A stretch of 26,574 nucleotides of DNA, taken from contig JAZLLX010000089.1 of the NCBI GenBank assembly GCA_045598345.1, forward strand, positions 1-26,574, written 5' to 3'. How positions within the stretch are numbered: position 1 is the first letter of the stretch; each line of letters begins with the position of its first letter. The translations under genes were made by a program, and so were the position numbers. Source of the DNA: Phascolarctobacterium_B sp045598345. GTDB taxonomy: Bacteria > Bacillota > Negativicutes > Acidaminococcales > Acidaminococcaceae. The notes below the pieces were generated by a model. It did no database searches. It worked only from the letters and a program-made list of their open reading frames with translations, and was not told the DNA's origin. Below are positions 1-5,918 of this stretch, piece after piece.

Positions 1-200
1 GTCTGGGGCGCTTCCTTCGGAAGGTACAGGGCCGGCCCGTTCTGACCCAAATCGCAAAGCAGGTGCAGGGTTTTCTCCCGGCGGCACTGGAGCAGGAGGG
101 AGGTGGGGGTGGGCATATAAATTTTTTGGATGCGGGCTCCGTTCAGTTCCCCGTCCAGATATTTTGTTTGCACGGATAAATCAATGGCTTCCAAATTCAT
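1..200 (-). CDS. rqcH: RqcH / NFACT family protein, N-terminal fragment (cut by window edge)
   Basis: This is the first 66 codons of a minus-strand gene that runs off the left edge of the window. The translation starts MNLEAIDLSVQTKYLDGEL, then GARIQKIYMPTPTSLLLQC. This matches the start of the NFACT-N domain of RqcH (also called FbpA or Rqc2), which typically begins with a 'M.LEAI.L..L...L.G.RI.KIYQP....LLL' pattern. RqcH binds stalled 50S subunits and adds alanine tails to the nascent chain in bacterial ribosome quality control. The ATG lies at 198-200. It diverges from yicC across about 145 bp, the arrangement often seen in Firmicutes, which supports the call. Only the N-terminus is visible, so integrity of the gene cannot be judged. 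Confidence 0.85.
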   Translation of the reverse strand, partial: MNLEAIDLSVQTKYLDGELNGARIQKIYMPTPTSLLLQCRREKTLHLLCDLGQNGPALYLPKEAPQ

Positions 201-345
201 TTACAAAATCCTCTGAATTTCAAACATATTGCACAATAAATGCAATGATTTTTTTCAAAAAAAGAAAAACTTGATTTTTTCCTTTATATTATACTACAAA
301 TTTTAGTAGAATACCCGCTATACATAAAAAAATTTAGGAGGAACT
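201..345. promoter_or_regulatory. AT-rich divergent intergenic region between rqcH and yicC
   Basis: The gap is strongly AT-rich and must hold promoters for both divergent genes. On the + strand TTGATT (271-276) and TATACT (290-295) are visible, but the 13-bp spacing is too short for a standard sigma-A promoter, so no exact promoter is called. A strong ribosome binding site AGGAGGA lies at 336-342, just before the yicC ATG. Confidence 0.45.
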
Positions 346-1245
346 ATGTTAAAGAGTATGACCGGCTTCGGTCGTGGGGAATATGACAGCGAAAACTTCA
401 GTATCAAGGTGGAGATTAAAAGCGTCAACAGCCGTTACATAGATTTGACGGTGAAACTGCCCCGTTTCCTGAATCCTTTGGAGGAGCGTATCCGTAAGGA
501 AATCACCAAGGGCATAAACCGGGGCAAGGTGGATGTGTTCATTACTGCGGCCTATGAGATGGGCGCCAACTGCACTTTGAAGGTGGACAACGCTTTGGCA
601 GGGGCATATCACAGGGCGTTGGCGGAGATTGGTGAGGTGATTGGTGCGGACAGCGCCGCCATCAATAAGGCGCAGGAGATTTTGTATTTGGCCAAGACAC
701 CAGATGTGATTAATGTTAAAGAGGCCTTGTTTGATGTGGAGGGTGTTTGGCCCTTTGTGCAGGGGGCTGTTAATGATGCCTTGCAGGGGCTGGTGGAAAT
801 GCGTTGCAAGGAGGGGGAAAATATTAAGCAGGATTTTGTCCAAAGGGCAGATCTTATTTCCCGGCTGGTGGATGAGATTGAAAAACGCAGTCCACGGGCG
901 GTGGCAGAGTATCAGGAAAAACTGCACCAGCGGCTGACGGAACTTTTGGAAAGTGAAAAGATAAAGGTTGAGCCGGAGCGGGTTTTGCAGGAGGTGGCAA
1001 TTTTTGCGGACCGTACTGCGGTAACGGAGGAAATCACCCGCCTGCGTAGTCATGTTAAGCAGTTCCTGGGGATTTTGCAAAGTTCCGTGCCTGTTGGCAG
1101 AAAGTTGGATTTTCTTATTCAGGAGTTCAACCGGGAGGTGAACACCATCGGCTCCAAAGCCAATGATTATGATATGGCACAGGTGGTGGTGGACTTGAAG
1201 GCGGAGATAGAAAAAATCCGTGAGCAGGTCCAGAATATAGAGTAG
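346..1245 (+). CDS. yicC: YicC/YloC family endoribonuclease
   Basis: The 299-aa protein begins MLKSMTGFGRGE, the hallmark start of the YicC family (YicC in E. coli, YloC in B. subtilis). It ends with the typical NTIGSKANDYDMAQVVVDLK stretch of the C-terminal DUF1732 domain. The YicC-like N-terminal domain covers roughly residues 2-155 and DUF1732 roughly 215-299. Characterised members are endoribonucleases involved in RNA turnover. The ATG at 346 has a perfect AGGAGGA ribosome binding site 3 nt upstream. The gene leads a tight cluster, with gmk starting 8 nt after its stop, and the yicC-gmk-rpoZ-coaBC order is conserved in many Firmicutes. Length is normal for the family. Confidence 0.95.
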   Translation: MLKSMTGFGRGEYDSENFSIKVEIKSVNSRYIDLTVKLPRFLNPLEERIRKEITKGINRGKVDVFITAAYEMGANCTLKVDNALAGAYHRALAEIGEVIGADSAAINKAQEILYLAKTPDVINVKEALFDVEGVWPFVQGAVNDALQGLVEMRCKEGENIKQDFVQRADLISRLVDEIEKRSPRAVAEYQEKLHQRLTELLESEKIKVEPERVLQEVAIFADRTAVTEEITRLRSHVKQFLGILQSSVPVGRKLDFLIQEFNREVNTIGSKANDYDMAQVVVDLKAEIEKIREQVQNIE

Positions 1246-1253
1246 GAGGCAGT

Positions 1254-1823
1254 ATGGACAAGGGTTTGTTGATTGTGTGCAGCGGTCCCAGCGGTGTGGG
1301 CAAGGGCACGGTGCTTGCCAAGGTTTTGAAGGAAAATCCCAATATGCAGTATTCCGTCAGCGTTACTACCCGTGAGCCCCGTCCTGACGAGGTGGAGGGC
1401 ATTAACTATTTCTTCAAAACCAAGACAGAACTTTTGCAAATGATAGATGGGGATGAGGTGCTGGAATATGCCGAGGTGTTTGACAATTTCTATGCCACCC
1501 CCAAGTCCTATGTGGAGGAAAAACTGCGTGAGGGACGGGATGTGGTGCTGGAGATTGATGTGCAGGGTGCGTTGCAGGTGAAAGAAAAAATGCCGGAGGC
1601 GGTATTGATTTTTCTTGCCCCTCCCAGTTTTGAGGAACTGGAGCGGCGGCTGAGGGGCAGGGCCACGGAGGATGTGGACACCCTGCATCGGCGTTTGCAG
1701 GACGCCCACGGGGAAATTGCCCGGCAGGACAAATATGATTATGTGATTGTCAATAGGACGGTGCAGGATACCGTAAAAGAATTTTTAGCGATTGTTGAGA
1801 AAGAAAAGGAGAAAAGAAAATGA
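1254..1823 (+). CDS. gmk: Guanylate kinase
   Basis: This 189-aa enzyme phosphorylates GMP to GDP with ATP. The P-loop GPSGVGKGT is at residues 11-19. The GMP-binding segment SVTTREPRPDEVEGINYFF follows at about residues 36-54 and matches the family pattern closely. Length is close to the usual 190-210 aa. The ribosome binding site AGGAGG overlaps the yicC stop codon, suggesting translational coupling. The stop TGA overlaps the rpoZ ATG (ATGA), as in many Firmicutes. Confidence 0.97.
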   Translation: MDKGLLIVCSGPSGVGKGTVLAKVLKENPNMQYSVSVTTREPRPDEVEGINYFFKTKTELLQMIDGDEVLEYAEVFDNFYATPKSYVEEKLREGRDVVLEIDVQGALQVKEKMPEAVLIFLAPPSFEELERRLRGRATEDVDTLHRRLQDAHGEIARQDKYDYVIVNRTVQDTVKEFLAIVEKEKEKRK

Positions 1824-2014
1824 GCATGATTGATCCTTCCATTGATGAATTGGCGAAGAAGGCGGACAGCAAGTACACTTTGGTGATTTTGGCAGCCAAG
1901 CGGGCAAGGGAGATTACCAAAGAACATCCTAATGAGAATCTTCGGGAGCGTGAGGTTTCCACTTCCTTTAAGGAGATTATGGAAGATTTGATTACCTATG
2001 AGCGTGAAAAATAA
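1820..2014 (+). CDS. rpoZ: DNA-directed RNA polymerase omega subunit
   Basis: This 64-aa protein contains the omega signature IDELAKKADSKYTLVILAAK followed by RAREIT, at about residues 7-33. Omega helps assemble and stabilise the beta-prime subunit of RNA polymerase. The start overlaps the gmk stop by 4 nt (ATGA), with a GGAG ribosome binding site at 1809-1812 inside the end of gmk. The gmk-rpoZ pairing is typical. The length is slightly short but within the family range. Confidence 0.95.
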   Translation: MSMIDPSIDELAKKADSKYTLVILAAKRAREITKEHPNENLREREVSTSFKEIMEDLITYEREK

Positions 2015-2034
2015 TTTTTCAAAGAGGTAGTTTT

Positions 2035-3261
2035 ATGCTGAAAGACAAAAAGATTTTATTAGGCGTATCCGGGGGGATTGCCGTCTATAAGGCACTGGAT
2101 TTAATCAGCCGGCTGCGGAAGCGGGGCACTGAGGTGCGGGTGGTAATGACGGAGAATGCCACAAAGTTTGTGACCCCGGCACTGTTCAGGGAAATCAGTT
2201 GCAATCCGGTGGCGGTAACACTTTGGGGTGAGGAGCCGGAGTTTTATGCGGAACATATTAAATTGGCGGAATGGGCGGACATTTTGGTGGTGGCACCCGC
2301 CACTGCCAATGTGTTGGGCAAGTTTGCCCACGGACTGGGGGATGATTTGCTTTCCAGCATTGCCCTTGCCGTTCCCGTCAGTAAGCCGGTTTTGCTTTGC
2401 CCTGCTATGAATTCCGATATGTATGCCAATGTGGCGGTACAGGATAATCTGGACAAACTTTTGACAAGGGAAAATTATTTTGTGGTGGAGCCGGTGGAAG
2501 GTCTTTTGGCCTGCGGCGCAGTGGGGCTGGGGCGTTTGCCAGAACCCCAGGAAATTTTGGAACACATTGATGCCACAATGGGCGAGTGGTACGGCGATCT
2601 GATGGGCAGACATATTTTGGTAACAGCCAGCGGAACCCGGGAGGCCATTGACCCGGTGCGGTTCATCGGCAACAAGTCCAGCGGCAAGATGGGGTTTGCG
2701 GTGGCACGGGCGGCGCTCAGCCGTGGCGCTTTAGTAACATTGGTAACAGGGCCCACAAAGGAAGTTGCACCCGTTGAGGCCAATGTGATTCATGTGGAAT
2801 CCACCAAGGAAATGTATGACGCCTGTTTGGAGGTTTATCCCAGGGTGGATGCGGTTATCAAGGCGGCGGCGGTGGCGGACTATGCTCCGGCAAAGTTTGC
2901 CAAACAGAAGATTAAAAAGAATGACGAGAATTTGAATCTGGCACTGAAAAAGAACCCGGATATTTTGAAAGAATTGGGCAGGCAGAAAAAGCAGCAGATT
3001 TTGGTGGGCTTTGCGGCAGAAACCAACAATGTTTTGGAATATGCCAAGAAAAAGATTAAGGAAAAGAATCTTGATTTTATTGTTGCCAACGATGTAACAG
3101 TTCCCGGTGCGGGTTTTAATGTGGACACGAATATTGTGAAACTGATTGACAGTGCGGGCAAGGTGGAGGAACTGCCGCAACTCAGCAAGGATGAGGTTGC
3201 CCAGAAAATTTTGGATAAGGTGTTGAAGATAGAGAAAAAATATGTTTCCGGAAAACAGTAA
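2035..3261 (+). CDS. coaBC: Bifunctional phosphopantothenoylcysteine decarboxylase / phosphopantothenate-cysteine ligase
   Basis: This 408-aa fusion carries out two steps of coenzyme A synthesis. CoaB joins cysteine to phosphopantothenate, and CoaC decarboxylates the product. The N-terminal flavoprotein (CoaC) half starts with KKILLGVSGGIAVYKA. It has the catalytic His (about H74, AEHIKLAEWADILVVAPATAN in two parts), the PAMN motif at residues 123-126, and the clamp Cys near residue 159 (GLLACGAVGLGRLPEP). The CoaB half starts near residue 190 with HILVTASGTREAIDPVRF, followed by the nucleotide-binding region, AAVADYAPA and VGFAAETNN. It follows rpoZ by 20 nt. The next gene overlaps its 3' end by 20 nt. 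Confidence 0.97.
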   Translation: MLKDKKILLGVSGGIAVYKALDLISRLRKRGTEVRVVMTENATKFVTPALFREISCNPVAVTLWGEEPEFYAEHIKLAEWADILVVAPATANVLGKFAHGLGDDLLSSIALAVPVSKPVLLCPAMNSDMYANVAVQDNLDKLLTRENYFVVEPVEGLLACGAVGLGRLPEPQEILEHIDATMGEWYGDLMGRHILVTASGTREAIDPVRFIGNKSSGKMGFAVARAALSRGALVTLVTGPTKEVAPVEANVIHVESTKEMYDACLEVYPRVDAVIKAAAVADYAPAKFAKQKIKKNDENLNLALKKNPDILKELGRQKKQQILVGFAAETNNVLEYAKKKIKEKNLDFIVANDVTVPGAGFNVDTNIVKLIDSAGKVEELPQLSKDEVAQKILDKVLKIEKKYVSGKQ

Positions 3262-4822
3262 TGTCTTTGATTTTGTAAGTGAATTTTATGAGCAGGACCC
3301 GGGCTGGAACGAAGTTATGCGGCAATCCGTGTGTGAAACTTTTTTACGCAAGCAGAGTTGGGCGGGCAGGTCGGATGAGGAACTGATTGAGATGTGGAAC
3401 CACATACTGATGTTCATCTTTTACTGCGGCCATGCGGAAACCATGCCGGGGGATATGACGGCGGATGATTTTTTCCAATGTATCGGCTGGTGCTCACGGA
3501 ATATTGGGGAGTTTGAGGCCCGGGGTGATTTTGTCAGGAAATTTTTGGATACCCTTGTGCTTTTCTGTGACTATTTGGTAGAAAGCAGGGTGGTGATGCC
3601 AACGGACTCCGCCAAAGCGGCAAGGGAAAAACTATTCGTCAACGGCAAGTTCACTGCCATGAGCCAGGACGGCTGGTTTCAGGGGGAGTTTGAGCGGTTT
3701 AACAATCAGGGGATTCCCAATCTGCCTTCCAAAATTTTCATTGACATTGGGGAACAGATGGCCCAGTTCCATGAATTTATGAATACGGATTATATTATGA
3801 AAACCTATTACGACGACTACCGGAAGGCAAGGCATATCTACGAGCGGGTGTCCGGGGAGTCAACGGAGGGGTTTAACAAACCGGAACAATATGAACAGGG
3901 GTTTGCGGAATTTTTCTTTTTTGATTACAAACTTCTGGCAACGGGCAGGCCTGCCATTGAGGACTTGGTAAAACGGCTGGAAGGGGATATTGGAGCCAAT
4001 TATTCCCATTCCTTCATCCAACTGCTGAAGGAACTGACCAGGTCAAAACTTATGCTGTTCAAGGTGAAAAAGGAAATTGGTGACGGGGTTTTTAGTGTTG
4101 TTGATATTTTGCGTAACCAGAGCCATGTGATGATGCTGCCCATTGACAAGGATGCGGATGTGGAAAATGTGGTTTTTTGCGGGCATGCTTTCAGCGACGA
4201 TACAATGATTGTGAATTTTCTTCGCGGTATGATTTTAACGCCGGAGCAGTTGAAAAAATTAAAAGATATGCTGCGGCGGGCCAAGGACTATTACGCAGTC
4301 CGACAGGGGGGCAAATGCAGTTGGGATGATTTTATCAGTCATAATCAGATTTTGGTGCGTACCCTGCCCATGCTCATTGTGATGAAGGTGAATTTGGTGG
4401 AAGATTTGACATCCCATATCAGCGGTTACAAAAAAGCCAAATTAAACAAAGATGATTTTCTTGTGCCTGTTCTGCCGAAACTTTTTCCCAAAGAACTGTT
4501 CAGCGTGGCAGATGTGGAATTGGCAATGCAAATGTGGGCGGATGTGCAGGCAACTGATATTGGGGAAGAAAAGGAAGAGGACCCCATACTTTTAGCCATT
4601 GCCGTGAGCAGGATTTATATCAACCTCTGCGGCGTGTATAATTTCCGCAATCCACCGAAAAATACGGTGGATTTACGCAAGGCAAAAAAGGAGATTGACA
4701 GGATTACTAAAGAAATAACCGAAACGTTGCATATAAAAAGATTTGACCCACGTTACGTGAATGAGGAGGGGCTGTACATTGCCCATATAGAAGGTGTAAG
4801 GGAGAAATATCATGGATGGTGA
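3242..4822 (+). CDS. Conserved-looking hypothetical protein, 526 aa, overlapping coaBC
   Basis: I do not recognise this family. The protein is soluble in appearance: no signal peptide and no convincing membrane segment. It is unusually rich in Phe, Tyr, Met and acidic residues, for example a run of aromatic residues in AEFFFFDYKLL near residue 222. The second half looks mixed alpha/beta, with VVFCGHAFSDDTMIVNFLRG near residue 310, and the C-terminal third is helical with many Lys/Glu. No catalytic motif, zinc motif or P-loop was seen. The ATG lies within the last 20 nt of coaBC in another frame and the downstream membrane-protein gene overlaps its end by 11 nt, so it is probably translated from the yicC-coaBC transcript. 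Codon use resembles its neighbours. It is a real gene by length, overlap pattern and composition. Confidence 0.8.
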   Translation: MFPENSNVFDFVSEFYEQDPGWNEVMRQSVCETFLRKQSWAGRSDEELIEMWNHILMFIFYCGHAETMPGDMTADDFFQCIGWCSRNIGEFEARGDFVRKFLDTLVLFCDYLVESRVVMPTDSAKAAREKLFVNGKFTAMSQDGWFQGEFERFNNQGIPNLPSKIFIDIGEQMAQFHEFMNTDYIMKTYYDDYRKARHIYERVSGESTEGFNKPEQYEQGFAEFFFFDYKLLATGRPAIEDLVKRLEGDIGANYSHSFIQLLKELTRSKLMLFKVKKEIGDGVFSVVDILRNQSHVMMLPIDKDADVENVVFCGHAFSDDTMIVNFLRGMILTPEQLKKLKDMLRRAKDYYAVRQGGKCSWDDFISHNQILVRTLPMLIVMKVNLVEDLTSHISGYKKAKLNKDDFLVPVLPKLFPKELFSVADVELAMQMWADVQATDIGEEKEEDPILLAIAVSRIYINLCGVYNFRNPPKNTVDLRKAKKEIDRITKEITETLHIKRFDPRYVNEEGLYIAHIEGVREKYHGW

Positions 4823-5132
4823 GGACAACAGCAAGATTTTAAGCGAGGAAGAAAGAGATTCTTTCACGGGAACAACCATAGACGAAAACGGCAATGCCCA
4901 CACCTATGAGGACAAGCAGAGGGATGTGTTCCGTGACCGGGTGGAGCAGGAGTCAGGCAGGGACGGTTTTCGGGTTTATACTGCCCGAAGCAGCGGTTGC
5001 GGCTGGGTAATGTTTTTTGGTGTGATTCTTTTGTGTATGTTTTTAGGGATGTTTTTCTTCGTACTGCCCTGGTTCATCATCGCCGGCGCAGTGTTGGCGC
5101 TTATTGGGGCGGTGATGAGGTATTTTAGGTGA
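4812..5132 (+). CDS. Small membrane protein with acidic cytoplasmic-type N-terminus and two TM helices
   Basis: This 106-aa product has a hydrophilic, acidic first half (residues 1-58, many Glu/Asp). It then has two adjacent hydrophobic segments, at about residues 65-84 (WVMFFGVILLCMFLGMFF) and 86-103 (PWFIIAGAVLALIGAVM), ending MRYFR. This suggests a C-terminal membrane hairpin. The ATG overlaps the end of the preceding hypothetical gene by 11 nt, which implies co-translation. No family was recognised. The two genes may act together, but that is inferred only from overlap. It is the last gene before a repeat-filled gap. Confidence 0.7.
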   Translation: MDGEDNSKILSEEERDSFTGTTIDENGNAHTYEDKQRDVFRDRVEQESGRDGFRVYTARSSGCGWVMFFGVILLCMFLGMFFFVLPWFIIAGAVLALIGAVMRYFR

Positions 5133-5264
5133 TTCAGGTGTCAGGGGATAGGATGAAATGGTGAAAAGGTGAAGGGCTAAGAATAATGCGGAATGCGTAA
5201 TTATATCAGGATATAGGAATTAGGGGAAAGATAAGGCGTAGAGCGTAGGGCATAAGGCATAGGG
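5133..5264. repeat. Low-complexity filler of imperfect 6-9-nt tandem repeats
   Basis: The stretch has no plausible ORF. It is built of short imperfectly repeated words: CAGGTGTCAGGGG-type, AATGCGGAATGCGTAATT, TATAGGAATTAGG and GCGTAGAGCGTAGGGCATAAGGCATAGGG. Similar but differently seeded blocks recur next to nearly every element in the window. The block abuts the element end at 5265. Confidence 0.65.
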
Positions 5265-5422
5265 AAGGTAAAATGTTCCTGTGATTATAGCAATTGTTTG
5301 TGGTGTGTTGTAGGGGGACGGGTTCTTGCCGTAGGCAAGGTTCCGCACCCGGGCAAAGCGTTGCTTTGCACAATGTCGGCAGGCAGTGACAAGTTTTCTA
5401 CGTAATCCGCACCCCCAGTCGC
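5265..5422 (+). repeat. Repeat element: left end plus core A (no right end)
   Basis: The left end (5265-5289) contains ATGTTCCTGTGATTATA preceded by GGTAAA. Core A follows at about 5311-5422. It carries two clean hairpins, CTTGCC-gta-GGCAAG at 5325-5339 and GCAAAGC-gtt-GCTTTGC at 5353-5369. It ends ATCCGCACCCCCAGTCGC, whose CCCCC can pair with the GGGGG at its start. Other core A copies are at 9111 and 26411. No right-end hairpin follows directly; a second left end starts at 5461. Confidence 0.75.
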
Positions 5423-5460
5423 TGAAAAAATTGTAAGTTATAAGTTAAAAATGAAAAATT

Positions 5461-5575
5461 ATGGTAAGATGTTCCTGTGATTATACAGTTAGGTTTCAGG
5501 TGTTAGGGTTCAGGTTTCAGGAAGGTTCGCTTTCAGCGGACTTATTTTATTTTAATCAAAGGAACTTTTTACCAT
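5461..5575 (+). mobile_element. Minimal MITE-like element with both terminal inverted repeats
   Basis: The left end at 5461-5485 starts ATGGTAAG, then ATGTTCCTGTGATTATA. The right end at 5553-5575 reads TAATCAAAGGAAC, then TTTTTACCAT, and is its near-perfect inverse. Between them lie a filler block of CAGGTTTCAGG-like repeats and the conserved right-end hairpin GTTCGC-tttca-GCGGAC followed by a T-rich tract. No transposase is encoded, so it would be non-autonomous. Confidence 0.7.
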
Positions 5576-5820
5576 ATTTGCTCTTTGTTCTTTGACATTT
5601 GTTTCGTCAATAGCATCATCCTCAAAAAAATTTATTACGAAAAATAACGGGTGAAATTACGTAATTTTTTCACTTATTACGTAATTTCAGCATATATTTT
5701 ATAGAAATTTTGTTTTTAAGCCAATGATTTCAATGAATACAAATATTTTTTTTGGGTAAAAAGATTGCGATGGTGTTAAAAAAATTTGGTTGGGAAGATA
5801 AGAAGTGATTTCTTAAAGTT
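5576..5820. other. AT-rich non-coding stretch upstream of the restriction-modification gene
   Basis: No ORF with coding character was found here. The main feature is a perfect 12-bp inverted repeat, GAAATTACGTAA at 5653-5664 and TTACGTAATTTC at 5677-5688, separated by 12 nt. Each arm itself contains the palindrome TTACGTAA. It could be an operator for the downstream gene, but nothing in the window encodes an obvious cognate regulator. Confidence 0.45.
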
Positions 5821-5825
5821 TTTAA

Positions 5826-5854
5826 TTTCAAGATTTGTTGTTTTATGTTATAAT
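5826..5854 (+). promoter_or_regulatory. Candidate extended -10 promoter of the MmeI-like gene
   Basis: A perfect -10 TATAAT (5849-5854) is preceded by TG one base upstream (TGTTATAAT), an extended -10. A weak -35 TTTCAA lies at 5826-5831 with a 17-bp spacer. It sits about 65 nt upstream of the ATG at 5919. A hairpin CCTCCC / GGGAGG (5879-5895) lies in the transcript leader. Confidence 0.6.
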
Positions 5855-5918
5855 ATTTTTCAGTTATAAATATTCTCGCCTCCCAGTTGGGGAGGGGTTT
5901 GTTGTTGAGGTTTTTGTT

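Noticed and set aside
1167..1709. Large minus-strand ORFs opposite yicC, gmk, coaBC, the radical SAM gene and others
   Set aside because: They are antisense shadows of clear genes. Composition is typical of reverse-frame translation (His/Gln/Leu-rich), with no supporting start signals or motifs.
5835..5918. Upstream TTG start of the MmeI-like gene
   Set aside because: It overlaps the predicted promoter, has no ribosome binding site, and the added residues include the leader hairpin. The ATG at 5919 gives the expected family N-terminus.
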